Assembly (NCBI RefSeq): GCF_003369915.1
Contig: NC_046677.1
Location: forward strand, 20,788,913 to 20,852,912
Direction of reading: 5' to 3'
Origin: Drosophila miranda
Lineage: Eukaryota > Arthropoda > Insecta > Diptera > Drosophilidae
Length of the DNA: 64,000 bases
The notes under the pieces were generated by a model. The model saw only the letters and a list, made by a program, of their open reading frames with translations, was not told the DNA's origin and ran no database searches. Position numbers and translations under genes: made by a program. Below, one piece after another: positions 33,939 through 48,900 of this stretch (the stretch's first letter is position 1; every line of letters starts with the position of its first letter).

Positions 33939-36900
33939 TCAAAAGACTTTGCGAAAGATATTATTGAAGGCGCGCTGCTTCTTCTTCGCGGTGGAGGTGG
34001 TGCTGCCGCCGCTGTTGCTGCCACTGCCGCTGGCACTGCAGCTGCTGCCATTGCCATTGCCATTGGGGGTAATGATGCTCTCCCCCGAGGAGCGTATGGC
34101 CTCGCCGAGTATGCGAAATGAGTTTTGTGTCGAGTTGGAGTTCGAATTGAGTGAGAAATTCACCTCCGACAGGGAGGAACTGTCCAGACTGGAGTTGGGC
34201 AGGCTCTTGGTCTGCTTTGAATGGTGATTCGGCTGCTGTTGCTGCTTCTCGTTGCGCTTCAGGCGATACCATTCCCAGGAGGTGGACTCGTGCACCGAAT
34301 GGCTGTTCTTGATCCCGCCAAAACCATTGTAGTTCCCACCCTTGTTCTTGCTTTTGCTGAACGGCGACTTGAAGAAGCCCGGCGACGAGAGGCGTCGCGA
34401 CGACTTCTTTGTTGCCTGCTTCTGGAGCTGCTCCAGCGGCTTCTGTGCTCCATCAACCGCGTCCAGTACGAGATATCCGGAGGGACCCTCTGGCATAAAC
34501 TCGTTGTAGGCCAGATCGCTGGTGGGTATAAAGTTGGCCAAATCATCGTCGTCCAGCATCAGACTCTCATCGAAATCGCTCTGCGATGTCGGCTCCTCCT
34601 CGGCCAGCTCATTCCGCATCATGCTGGCCGGCGCTGACTCCTGTCGCTTGAGGGCCAACTGCTGCTGCAGGGACTTCTTTCTGCCGGCCTTGCTTCCCGC
34701 CGACGACGATGGCTGCTGCTTCTGGCTTTTCAGGGTATCTGCAAGAGGTTCTATCGATTAGGATTATTCTGCCTTGGATTGGAGTGGGATTCTTTGAGCT
34801 TACCTGCATCGAAGAACGTGTCCAGCTGCTCGGCGGCACAGGATGTCATCGCCGCCGCGTCCAGGCTGTTGTGCCACGAATGTTTCGCTCCCTTTCGGCG
34901 GTGCAGCGAAGCTCGTAGATTGGGGTTCCCAGTGATCATATTGGCCGCAATGTTGTTGTTGCTGCCATAGCACACGGATATCTTTCGCTGCCTGCTGGAC
35001 AGATCCTGGCAGCCCCCCACCAGCTGACTATCGCCACAGTCCTTCAGTATGAGCATCGCCTCCTCGCTGGGTCTCCGCTGCTTGGGCGTGGACTGGTTGA
35101 GCATCTGTTCGTAGGATTTGCGGCGATCCAGCTTCGGCTTGGGCACCTTAGCATGGCTGGACGGCTGCTCCTCCTTGAGCTGCTGCGTCTGGCGGCGCAG
35201 CTTGCGGTAGTAGACAGTGCCCAGGACGAGCATCAGGAAGATGCACGTGCCCACAATGATGATGACCAGAATGCAGGCCTGCACCTGATAGCTCAGGGCA
35301 CGTACCTCGCCGGCCAGCTCGGCGCTCTGCTGCTGGTAGAGCTGCTCCTGCTCGATGTACCGCCTGCTCTGGTCCTCCAGCGAGCGCACCGTCAGCGTCT
35401 GTTGCGTAAGCGTCTGCTGCAGCTCCTCCACCTGCTTCTTGTAGCGGCGCGACAGCTCCTCCAGATACTGCCCGGACAACGACATGTTCCTTTCGAGCGC
35501 CTATGGAAGACAGAACAAAAGAAGGAAAGGTTTTTATCGCGGCTTTGGATTTGGATGACGTCCGTCGGCAAGGCAGCGGTGGCCTCAACTTTCTGCTAAA
35601 ATGCTGTATAAGCCCTGGGGCGGAGCCCCTGAACGGGAAGTGACTCTGCTGCCACTTGTAATGAGCAGCCAACACGCAAGTGGGCCCATAAACAAGTCAG
35701 GAACTGATTGGGTCAACAGGAAACGAAATAGGGGATACTCTTTTTTATCGGGGGAAAAAACTTCTGGAAGGTGGGCCCTATTTTGTTCTAAGGCAGCGGT
35801 GTGGAAGCTTCTTGAATTTGCATTAAAACAAGAGAACCCTTAGTGTTGACTCGAGACTCGAGTTCGCAGTCTTTAATCGTCATGCACATGACATGTATTT
35901 TGCTTTTGGATGCTCGGGCATTCTCCTTTAAAGCCTTGCGCTTGTGCAGCTCAAGAGGAATGTGACTCGGTTCCAATCTCGAGTCGAGTCATTAATCTAC
36001 CTCGTCATGCACAAGAAATGTATTTTGTTTTTAAATCTCACAGAAATGAGAGGAAAGAAATGAAATATCCGTCTAGGACTCGTTTGGGCAAAGACGTGAT
36101 CTTTTTAGGCCAGAGAACAGCCATAGATAGAGAGAGAGAGCGACTGTGACTTGTTCAAGGAATGAAGCGCGATTATTGGAATCGAATCTTATTGATTTTG
36201 CCATTCCCTCTAGACATACCCACACCTTTCCGGCTTACATTTCTGTAGGCAAAGACATGACTAAATAATGGCCCGACCCTTCGAATGCAGTTCTTGAAAA
36301 TAACCTTCCCCAAGGCCTTCTCCCTTCTATCGATTTCACCGAATTCTGTAATAAATGTCGTACCCCTTTAAAGGGTATCATTTCGCTTTTTGTTTTCCTT
36401 CTAAAGCAAGGGCCTTCCATGGTCTTCCATGGCCTGTCTGCGTGGGTGGGTGGGGTGGGTTGTTTGTTTCGTCGTTTGTTTGCAGGTGCCACGCCAACTG
36501 GTGACGCACATGCCACAGGGCCTGGCTGCAGAATGGAGCTCGCTGTGGAGTTCTTTGCACTCACCTTGATGCGATTGGAGAGGCGTATGAAGACGCTCTC
36601 CGACTGCGCGCCATTTGTTAGTTTCTGTTGCAGATTCACATTGGATCCGATGCCTCCTGCTCCTGCTCCAGCTCCAACTCCAACTCCAACTCCAGCACCA
36701 GCACCAGCTCCGCCCAAATTGTTGCCATTTACATTCCCCGCAATGGCTGCTGCAGTGGCGACGGCTGCACTGCCTCCTGCGGTTATGGAGGCCACTGTGG
36801 TGGTCAGCAGATTGTCCAAGCTTTCCCAGTTGGCGGGACTGCCGTCCTCGATGGCCAGCTCTGCATTGGCCAGCGGCATTTCGCTGGAACTGGGTGCCAG

Positions 36901-39900
36901 GGTAGAGGTCTCCCAGTCGCTGGGCGACTCCACCAAAGTGGGTACGACAGGAGCGGCGACAGTTGGCTGTGGGGCCGCCACAGGCACTTCCAGATCCTCC
37001 AGTTCGTCGGACACATTGAAGATATTCACATCTGCGGGAGTGGAGTTCGTTGTGGAGGCTGTTGTGGTCGTTGAAGGATCTGGTTTCTCACGGATTGAAG
37101 GCATCTCTTGGCTGGCCACAGCCTCGGGCGTCACGATTTCCCCGCTTGGCGGGGATTCTTGTAGTTCTTCCCGAATCACCTCCTGCTGGCTGCTGGCCTC
37201 TCCCGCCGCTGTGGCATTCTCCTGCTCTTGTTCTGGGGGCGGCTTCAGTTGCGGGGCCTCCATCTGCTGCTGCTCCACTGTGATGTTCTGCTCTGCTTGC
37301 AGCAGCTTGCACATGGCACCCACATGCTCTGCCGGCAGCACACTCAGAAAGTAGCTCTGACGCTTGGCCAGCCCGCTGGCAGATGGGTTGCCCCTCAGAC
37401 TGATGCCGTACTCCTCCAGGCACACGCGGCTCTGCAGAAGATCGGACCTCAGCTGGCTGTGATTGAGGAGGCCCTGCAGCTGCTGGAACTGGCACGAGAG
37501 CAGACTGTTGATCCTCTCGACCAGCGTACTGTTGCAGCTGGAGCAGCTGAATGCCCCGAGGGCGGGTGTTCTGCAGAGCAACGACTCTGGTGACCATTTC
37601 AAGGCCTTTGTGGGTTTCAGCAGCACCTCGCCGGCTTTCTTGACCATCTGGATGACCGCATCGGAGGCGCTTTGAAAGATGCCACCACCACCGCCGCCGG
37701 CTGTGGCCTTGTGGCTGCTGCCCTGCTCCTGGCCGCCGCCACCAAAGTCATCGTCAAAGTCGTCCAGCTCGTCGCTGGGCCGAATCTCCGTCTCGAAGGC
37801 CTCAAACTCGGAGGTGCCGAACACCCGGAACAGGGAAAGCGGGCAGAAATGCTCCTTGGAGTAGTGCGAATGGATGTCCACGCGCACGAACTTCCCAAAC
37901 AAATGCGGATGCAGCTCGAACGTCTGCACCGTGCGCTTGTCCTCGGCCGCAAAGCGACCCACATTGCTCCAGTCGCGGGTGGGAAACCGCTTTGAAACGG
38001 CCACCGTAAAGTTCTTGGGCGACGAGCTGAACAGCTCGAAGTTGGCCAGATCCACCTTTTGGGCCTGGATGGCCTCGCACAGCTCCACCACGAACCAGAT
38101 GCGACTGCCGCACTTGCTCAGCATGTACTCGTCGCTCGATTGGGTCAGCACGGCCCCCGTGTTGGTGGCGTCTCCGTTCGAGGCAATGATCTTGGCCCCA
38201 CAGTCGGGCGAGGCGTAGTTCTTGGAGCGCAGCTTCAGCGTCGATGGCTTCCCACTCGCCGATCCGGTGTTGTTCCTCCGCTGGGCCGAGTTATTGGCCA
38301 CCTGCTGTTCCAGCTCCATGGCCTGCTCGCGACTGGCCTCGGCCTCCATCTGTTTCTGCGCCCACTCGGAGAACACCGGCATGGGCACCTCTTCATTGGC
38401 TTTTGTGAGATTCGCCTTGGCCTCGGTGTCGTTTGCAGTTCCCTCTCCCTCTCCCGCTCCTTCTCCTGCTCCGCCAGTCTGCTGCTCATCGCTGGTCACA
38501 TTACCAGTGCCACCGTCTCCTGGGGCGCCTACAGCCTCGGCTGAAGCAAGCAATCCATCCAGGTCGACGCCTCCCCCGGGATCATTGATTTTCGGCATTT
38601 GTTCATCTAAAGGGAAACAAAAATCTATTAGGTTGTTTAAGGACAATCAAAAGCAAAGGAATTTCAGATACAGAAAGATCCCAAGATAGTCTTGGAAGGT
38701 TGGAACAGATAAATAAATATCTATAAAATCGGTAAATATCGAGAAATCGAAGAGAAATAGATTTAGAACACAAAAAGATAAATATCGCTGAAATCGATCA
38801 AAATCTAGGATGCAATAAAGATGCTATTAAAGATTTATACTCCTTAGGTATTTCTCTGGAATTTCCCTCTCTTTGGAGCTTAATTTTCTTCAGTTATACA
38901 CTCTTGAAACGCACTATACATAGTAGATCTGCATATATCGATAAATATCGTAAAATCGATGATGAAAGTCTAAGATCTTCGCTCCTTAAAGAAGTTACAA
39001 ACAGATTTGTGTGGCCTTCCGCTCTTTTGAGCTTCATTTTCACTACCAAATAAACCTCTGAAACGCACTGTACATACATACGTGTACATTACCAAGATCT
39101 ATGGCCTTACCCTTCTGAGGCACTTCCTTGGCAGCTTCAAACAGTGGCAGCAACGGTTGCTCCTCCTGCTCCTGCTGATGTTGTTGCTCCTCGCTCTTGT
39201 TGCTCGTCGGCGACTGTATCTCCTCGAGAATAACAGACTCCAGACGATTCTTGATACGATCCAGAGGCAGCTCCGTAACTGTGACAGTTGGCAGCTCCGT
39301 TATGATCTCTGGAAAGCTATAGAAAAAAACAATAAAACAATTAGTTATTAATGGAATATAGTAGATATAATACATATACAATATATAAGGATATATCCCA
39401 CCTCATGAACACCGTTGATATGGCTATTATTTTCGAGAACCATATAATCCAGAAGAATATTAAAAACATGGTTAAGTTCGTTTTCAGCTTTTTCAACTCA
39501 CAACAAATGAACTTCACAGCGAATTGTAGCAGCATTTTGTTACATTCGATTTGTGTGGGGGGCTTCGTGTTATACAATATTTATACAGAGATTATTATAG
39601 ATCAGTACGTCGAGTACATCGAGAGCAACAACAGCTGTGACCATAAGAAAGATATACGTGGCCACGTCGGAACCTTTTGGGTGGATTGTAGGCGGCAGCA
39701 ACTTACCCCCCGGTTAAAACCCTACTGGCGTAGTCTGGAGGCAGTGTCTGAGGTGTCAAACAAAAAGCCTCTAAATGACAATGGATTACCCAGTACTTGG
39801 CCAGAACAATAGGTCTAGGGGATGCTCTGCTTATGATGCAGAAATGATTCCTTTCGCATTTTATTCTTGGGGTTTCACGTGCCTCTATAAGTGAGTATTT

Positions 39901-42900
39901 TTCTTTTGCGTTACAATTCGGTGTTATTTGGAGTAGTATTTCGATTTGCTTGAGTACTAAATACTAGGGTACTAAGTCATTCAATTCTCTTTCGGGCTAG
40001 CCTTTGCCTGTGCCTCGACATCGTCTGTTCCTCAATGCATAGGACAGCGGAGTCGGTCCCCGGAATCTAGCAACGAAATACACAGTATTCGGGTTTCGGT
40101 AGAAGGCATCCCACAGTCGTAACTCCCAGTACCAAGTATTTGCCATAAAAACTACATAAATAAATGCCAGAGAGCTTCGGTTCAGCAGTTGAAACAGCTG
40201 TGAGTGACGTTCCACAGAACTCTGAACGGCAGAGAGCGGGCACTCTCGCGGAGCACTGACACGGCCCAGGAATGGCGTTCCATATTCAACGAGAAACACA
40301 CATTCGTGATAACAATCGCAAATGAATAAATGTATTCACGAGTTGGTGTTCTTGAAGGGAAATCTCTGGGGTAAAACACACACAGTTCAAAGTGCTCTCA
40401 AATCTGATTACAGAAACGGAATTCCCGCCCATATTTCAAAACAAAAACATTTTGAATAAAGAAAATTATATTTCTTAACTTTGTAAAAGTATTTTGGTGG
40501 CAAAATTTCATGTGACAGTCGGTAGATTTGACAGGCCGCAATGTGAAAGCCATCAAACTAATTAAACAGACAGAAATAAGTGCATATAAGGATATACATT
40601 ATAGATCTCTGATGCATCTACCGATCTGATCTGTGTCAAGTGCAATGAAAAAGTGCGTGCTAATTGGGGGCGTTTCGAGATTATAAATAAAACATTTGCT
40701 GATTTGCTGGCGAAATAAAATTGTGTCAAGATTGTAATTAATTTTTAATGCATTTTTTTTTCTCTGTTAAAACTGAAACTGGTCAGTGACCGACCGTCTT
40801 CCGACCAGAGAGCATTCTCCTACAATTAATTGTGACTTCGTGGGGGCACGAAGAATGTATCTTACAGATGCATATTCCACAGCTTCCATTATGGGCACAA
40901 ATACTGGCATACATTATGTCATGGCTGCGCTTTATTGTTGCCAATAAAAACGCCTGAGCATTTGGATTTCCTGCTTTTTTATGAACAGAGAGACACAAAG
41001 TCGCAGAGAGGGAGATCTCTCTTCCTCAAATAGCGTCTGTACTCTCTTGGGGAATTTCCCATTTCCGTCACAAGTGTTAATATTGGATTGGAGATACATA
41101 CTACGGATATTTGCACAGTCTGTTTAAATCTAGTTCAGAAACAGAAGAAAGAACAAGAGAACAAGAGGTTCTGCCACCCTTTGAGGTCCAACCATCATAT
41201 TGTGATCCGATTGTGCTTAAATTTAGCTTATATTTGTAAATATTCCATGTTGTTTTTCAAACGATTGTTTCCCTGCGCGCTGTCAATGCCAATGACGTTG
41301 ATTCGCTGTATAAATTTCCCATAAACGAACGCACACACACCGGTACACGATTTGGTGCTTTTTACAAGGAAATCCCGAACAGATGTAGATCTTGTCGTAC
41401 AAATATTGTCTTACAAAACGTATTAATTTGGGGGCATGGGTTCGGGGTTTTAGATCAGTAGAGAAAAACATCTAAAGGAGCAGTGGGATTATACGTTTTA
41501 TATACTTTTACTTACAAGAAGAAACTGTGCCAAAACAGAGAAAGAGAGAGATACATTGAAAGATTCATGGGAATGGCTATATCGACTTTTTTGGGTAGGA
41601 AATGCTCTAGCTCTAACGAGCGGCAGGTCTAGTCGAGGCTCTACATTTATACCCGATATTTAGCCAGAATTTGTGAGAGAGAGATAGCGCTACTCGCTCC
41701 TTCTGGCTATAATAATGATCCGATCTAAACCAGATTCGGTAATCTGGAAGATTTGGCCATTTTATATGATTTGGTTTTCTTGTAACTTTAAAATTGTGGA
41801 TGCCACAAAATTTCGACACGTAAAATGCATTCAAATTTTAAGTTTTTCAAAATAGTTTTCTAAAAAATCATCTCAACGTCTTGACATTTCAAGAGTGAGC
41901 CGATCCCCCTTTTGACTTTGGCTGGTAAGTGGTTTGTGGACATTACGTATACGTAAATTTGAACTTTGTAAACTCTGAGATGTGACTACTTTACCCACAA
42001 AAATATGATTAAATTGTACTGCCCGTTCATCTGTTGAACAGGTCATGAATCGTTTCGTTTATCGCAAAGCACTTAAGAAATATTAAGCGATCTATCAATT
42101 AACGACAATTTAACGGGCTGATAAAACACACGCAACTCGAGCCATCATAAAAAGTGCTGGGCAAACAAATCTACAACTGCCGCTAGGCAACAACAACAAA
42201 ACTAGTATCTAATAAAAAATATAAAAAATGCATTGAGCAGAAAATAAATTTCACTGCAGTGCGCTTTCAAAATGGAAAAAAAATACAAAAAAAAAAAACA
42301 AAATAAAAAATTTATTTTATTTGTATACAAAAAAATTATGAACAATAAATACATTTTGAGGAATGAAATATACGAAGAGTACATACTCCTGAGAGGTCAA
42401 TAAAGGGTCAGTAAAATTGATTCAATCTAAACTCAGCCTTGGCTTTGCGCCTCACGTGGGCTCCCACTGTCGCCCTCTCACAATGCGGCTTAGCAGTTAA
42501 ATGAAAATTTGCTCATATTTTTAAAGAGCCACCGAGCCACAACTCTCTTCCATGCAGTAAGAAAGGCAATAATAGGCAATATTTACAGAAAAATGGTATT
42601 TTCCTCACATTTTTACTTTGAAAATTCATAAAAATACATAGATATATGTATGTGTAAACCATATTTTGGGTGGACACATTCCTGATCCCAACTGCTCCTA
42701 TCCTTCCCCACTCTCCCCTACTCAAGCGAATGCACACACAGGCGTGTGCCTGATGCGGCGCTTTGATACTCGACTCTAGTCTCTATTTGGATACGTCTCT
42801 ATAAGGAGTGGTATTATGTCCAGCGGTATTATAATTACATTTTCCCAAGTTTTTCAGACTCTAAAATAATGTGTAAAGTGTTTTCTTTGTGTATGAGTCC

Positions 42901-45900
42901 TAGTAAAGCCCTAAATCACGTAGATGACTTCAGTTACCCTTGAATTATCCGATAAACATGTAATCTCCCAATCCCAATCAATGCTCAACTACGTGAACTC
43001 ATCCTCCAGCAAAGAGTGCAATCAATTCGTTCAAAACCTGCTCTATATTTTGTGAGTTATGCGTGGAGGAGATGTGTGCATTCCATTCCACCAAACTATA
43101 TATATATATAGACGACTATGTAGTATTATATATGGCCCAGCAGCAACAACTATGGCCCCAGCAACACCTTTTCTGCGGCATGCAACTTGAGATGACAACA
43201 AATACAAAAAAACTGATTCAACTTTTGAGTGGTCTTGGACCTCCACTTGCACCTCACAAATCTCTCATAACGTCAACACCACTGCGCGCCGGCCAGGCAA
43301 AGTGGTTCAAAAGTGGCTTCAAAATGTCGGCAAACTGGGGGGGAGGGGAATGGAAATTGTGTAGAGACAAGAAAAATGGGTTTCGAGGGACGACATGCAA
43401 CAATTAGCGCATATTTGTATTCAGTTTTATTGCATAATAAACCAAGGAGCAGCACAAGTAGCTTTTACTCGGCTCTGCTTCAGTTTCAGCTTCAGCTCCA
43501 GCTCCAGTTTTTTGAAGTTTTTCTGATGTGTGTTTTCCGTGAAAAAGGGTCTCTAGAGAGCTAATTAAACGAAAATTTACATCTGCAAATTGCAAGAGCG
43601 CGACACGTCGGTGGGTCGGGTGTTTAGTTCCTCTTTCTCCATTCTCTAAGGTGCAGTAAAAAGTGTATCAAATGGGTGTTAGCCAGCACCTAGCACTGTG
43701 ACTGCAGCCAAACATGTTAAATGTGTCCAATCCGTTGAAAGCTCTCTAGACTCTAGGCTCTAGCCAGAGATACTGCCCCATTCACAAGAAGTCTCCTCCA
43801 ATGGAGGGAGCCCAAACGCACACATATGTACATATGTAAATTTGGCTGTTATACAAAAGTATTCTATAATAATTATTGGCCTGCATCGCAATTCATGTCA
43901 CCGAACGCCCACACCACACCACAGACAAAAAATCCCCCATCCACATCCACATCCCCATCCGCGGCATTGCACTGCACCCGAAGAAGGAAACTACCCAGCA
44001 GCTGGGACTCTATATTGTATCTATATATGTATGTATCTGTAGTCTATGCATGTATTTATGACTTGTCTGCCAACCTCAAGTCTCAAAACAACAAAAATGA
44101 ATGAAAGATAGCTTCAAAATAATCATTAAGGCAATGTTTAGATACTCTTTCCACTCGGAGGGGAATATTCAAATATTTAAAAAACTAGAAATAGCTAAAC
44201 GAATACTTCAACAAGCCAGAAAAGTACTAGAAAAAGCACAAGAATACTATCAAAGTATGGTGTCATATCAAAAACCAATAAGCTATCTTTAAAATACCGG
44301 AAAATACTAGAAAAGTCTACAAGAACTCGAATTAATAAGGAAAATACTAAAATAAATACCGAAAAATACTAAACATATACAACAAAAATTCTATAAAAAT
44401 GTCATTACAAAAATTTTAGGAAAATACAAATAAAAACAACTTGAAAAATACCATGAAAATGCTAGACAAAGATCTAAAAGTTAAAAGATACAAGTCTCTG
44501 ATAAGAACCGAACATTCAACAGACAACTTCTTCCCATGATTGCTATACGACAGATGGAGATACGTTATCTTTCTTCAAAAAAGAGCAGACCATATCGGAG
44601 CTTTTATCTGGATAGGGGTATGTAGATTTTAAGAGTAAAATCAAGATCGAAGAAAATACATTCCACAAAAACCGATGGACAGAAAAACGAATAGGTCTAG
44701 GCACAGTATCGTCTCATTTCCCGATGAAGAAGTTCATTTACTAGTAGATTCTGCATGGCAGAAGTTTCATGTAGTAGTTGCTCTAGGAAGAAGTTTGTTT
44801 CATAATCAGAGAATCTTTTCTTTCCGCCTAACACACATCTCATCAAATGCATAGTACCCCCATTCGATCAGGGTATTGAAATGCAAACTGTCTGCCTGGG
44901 CAGTAAGGCAGTAAGCAGCAGCAGCAGCAGCAGCCGTGTACCATTTTTCAATGTATCTAACTACCATGTAAGGCATATTGGGTTAACCTGGAGCTGAAGC
45001 TGAAGCTGAAGCTCTGGCCGTTCCGTTCCGTTCCGGCACTTGAATTTTGCCTACAAGTTTGTCAGGAATTTCTGGCTTTTCTTTTGCTTGCATTTTGAAT
45101 AAATTAATAAATGCAAAATATTTCAACAACGATGTGAAAATTGGTTTACATATTTTTATTTTTTGTCGTCGCACAGTGTGTGTGTTCGTTCCGGTGTGTG
45201 TGTGTGTGTAAAAAGTGAAAATATTTTGCGGGGGCAAACCGCTCCACATACAAAGCTTCGATTGAGGAAATCTTACTAGACGTAAGCAGCATTAAAAATC
45301 TGAAAGCCTCAACTCAAATTAAGTATCTGTAAGATTTCTAGAAAATATTTTTCTCTATTTTAGAAAAATTTCAAATAAATATAGGTAAAAAAAAAAATAA
45401 AGATGAAGGATATTCTTCGTAAGCAAACTTGACCGAATTATTTAAAAATACCGCTACAAACATATTCCAGAAAAAATAGAAAAAATACTAGAGCATAACT
45501 TTTGCCTTTTATGAAAAAAGTTGTGGCTGTTTGTAATTTTCTTCGCCTTTCCATGAGTGCGAGCTACTTTTAGAATCCTTTTTTTTCCTTAATCCTGGAG
45601 CGTATTCTCCATAATTTCACGAATCAATCACTAAGATAATCGGACAAAATATTTATAAATATGTATATAATTGATCCATACATTAGTCGTCATGCTGACT
45701 GCAATTTCCTGGAAATTTGACTTAAAACAATATAAATCGTAGCAAAATGATTATGGGAAAAGGTCGGAACTGGCTATATTTTCATTTAAATAATCATTTT
45801 TCACGGGGATCTACACACATACAATATATATGATAAATTATCACATATATGTATTTTTAAATAAAAATATTCCATATATAATGTAACGAATATTCAATTT

Positions 45901-48900
45901 AAAACAGAAAGAGTTAAAGAATAAGGGAATAAAATTTATCAAATTTTTGTTTGTATATTGCGAATAAACTGAAACTTTTTCTGATGGAATTTTTAAGATT
46001 AAATAAAATATTTATTAACATTAATTGCTCTAAGCTTCAGACATAAGGAAATATATTTAGTAAAGCATTTAGGCATCGTAATAAATTTAGTTAAATTATG
46101 TCTAATTAATCGTATCTCTCCGTCAAAAATCACAAAAAATAAGTTGAAGTTCAACAAAAGTAAAAATAGTTCCCAAAAAGAAAAAAACATTAAGTATTGT
46201 GAATTCTGAATGCAGTTTTCTGTGTCTCTACTTTCAGATAGATGTTTTATCTGGATTGCAGCCAAGTATTTAAAGCACAATGATTTTTTAATGTCTTTGT
46301 TGTTATGTTATTCTCGTTTTAACATTGAAATGTCTCAAGCCCATAAAACATCACCACAAAATCATAATTTCATATATAAAGATATATTCTATGAGGTATT
46401 TAGAACTGCAAAGAATGCAAGACAGGAAAATTCCTAAAAATTTCCATCATTCAATCACAGAAACATCATCAGTTCTAAGGCAAAAATCTCGCAAAGATCC
46501 CCTATTAAATCACAGAAAATAAAAACCAATCTCGTATTTACTCCCAATTTGTTGACTTTTCTTTCGGGGAAAAATTTGCACAACTTTAAGTGGATACAAA
46601 TAGTGATTAAAGTGGAGCGACAACCGTGAGCAATTCGGCTGCTTTTTGCTTTTAATTGATGGACAAACTATGGGATATAAAGATACACATTTTGCTGTGG
46701 CTGGAAGTGGAGGTGGAGGTGGCATCCGGTTGGCCAGTTCTCCCTCAAATATTAACTGAACTTCGCTAAAACCACAATCAATATTTGCTAATGATAAACA
46801 TCCATTCCGTTCCATGGACGGGGAAATAATTGCAATTAAGAGCTATCATTCGTATTTGTTCAATCGACTCGAGGAAATATAGTTCGATGGGTAGTGCCTT
46901 AAGCCCCGAAAAAAGTACATATCCTTCAGAGGTCACAGCTGTCGTTGTTGTGGCATAGTTGGTTGCTTTTCCCTTCAAGGACCTTACATTACAATTTAGC
47001 AAAAACAAAGTTTTAGTGCACTGCAGGCACACATGAGAGACACTCAAAAACACTCGCGCTTATTGATTTGATGCCACAAGGATACGGCTGTTCCTTTTTG
47101 CTATTGGGTCTATCGATAAGGAGGCGGCTCCTTGGTCACACACACACGCCGTTAGGAGGAGGCCACCACCAACCAGGGAGCGAGGCGAAGCGCACGATCG
47201 CACCACTGGAAATCGAAATGAGAACTGAAACGAACGTATTACAGACTCGAACTCTAGGTAATTGCGGCTCCCACGAGTGTGTGTGCAGATATATTTGCCA
47301 TCTGAGACGTAGATACAGATACAAAAGAGAGCAAAACCAGCTCTGTGGACAAAGAGAGACAGACAGAGAGAGAGAGCATTACCTCAACAATCGAGAGACA
47401 TCGACATCGTCATCGGCATCGGCATCGGCATGCACTTGCCGAACCGACTGCAGCGTCCGACTGCATTTTACCGGCAAACTTGTCGCACCGCTCTCTGTGG
47501 CATGTCTCTCCGCCTCTCTGCCTCTGGAATCGTGTTTTTGTGCATGTGTGAAAAACTAACGCCATGGCTCTGCTGCTGCTGCTGCTGTCTGCAAAATAAA
47601 CCCAAATTGATGACCAGAAAGGAAAGCCAACAGCTCTGGAAGCGCTTAAGCCATGCAAATGCTGCTCCCAAAAGTGCCCCAAGTGGAGCGTCCATCAAAG
47701 AACCTCCTACCCTCTCAGGGGGGAAACAGTTTTCTGCAGTGAAATTCAAGTCTGTTTGAGTTTTCAGTGCGCTGATGATCAATCAATTAATTGGTAAGGA
47801 AGTTTTTAATTTCTAACGCTTGACAGATGTCGGGGAATAAGTTTGTAATTGGTTGAGACTTTAGAAATGTTTTATGGAATTTCGAACTATAGATTACTAT
47901 ATTTTTGATGCAAATTCAGTGACTATTCATTAGCCATAGAATAATACACTTAACAAATAAAAGCCCATTGTCAAGATGTGTTCTAAAGTCGTATTTCATT
48001 TAACTAGTTGTTATATAATTAATTTAAATATTAGAACAAATTGTTAATCGATTGTTAGGTGCTCAAAAATATTTTAAAAACATTTTCTAACTAAAAATTT
48101 CAATTATTTGTTGTACAGCCATGCATTTTCCCCGATCTGGGTCTGGAACTTCTGAAAAAGATTTGGTTTTCAGTAGATTTGGGACCGTAACAGTTTATAT
48201 TTTTTAAGAACAATTTGCTTCCCAGGGATCTTTCTGCCTAGAAAATTGATACTTGTTCTAGGTATCCCTTATTTTATATCCATTATTTTATATGGATACG
48301 ATCAGGGGTAGAGTTTGCATAGATTCTTAAAGAATATTAGCAGTTAAAATTAAATTCAAAAGAAATTAAGTTTTAATTAATTCTATTCTTCGAAAAATTA
48401 GCCAAATAAATGGGAAAAAATGTCAATTATTAGCTTTAGCATACACCTCTTTTGGCAAACGAAAAAAACGACTTTAAATTCATGATTTTCGAGTAATTTC
48501 AAGGCTCTTCGTGGGCGATCTCTTTCCATAATCCTTCTCTAACCCACAGTTAATTTTACAAATTTTAACATCCCTCGATTGATATGGAAAAACCTCTTTT
48601 CAGTGGCCTGTAAGACCAGTTCCTTTCAGTTTCTCGAAATATGAATACTACTCGTATATTCCCGCACATTTGATATTGTCTGCCGTTTATATTACCTCAC
48701 ATTTGATGTGTCATATATTAAGCCATAACAGATGATATATGGCTGCCCGGTGTACCGAGCCCCTATAAAATGGTCTGGTAAATTCCTACAGTTTTCATTC
48801 AGACAAACTTCCAGCCAAGATTCAAAGCCAAAGAAAGAAGCAAAAACGAATGTATATATTTTATATTTTTATTGGGAAAATGCAAATCCACCATATTTCC

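Noticed and set aside
34751-34803. Read-through of SUCO-like exon 5 past 34804
   Set aside because: A GCAG|GTAAG donor and a phase-matched acceptor at 34738 give a longer, family-like C-terminus; the read-through is short and unlike SUCO.
36419-37354. 311-codon plus-strand open frame, low-complexity
   Set aside because: Antisense of SUCO-like exon 4. The sense frame has the SUN domain and correct splice phases.
39351-39812. 153-codon plus-strand frame starting with ATG
   Set aside because: Lies at the end of the large SUCO-like intron, AT-biased composition, no recognisable domain or promoter; treated as chance.
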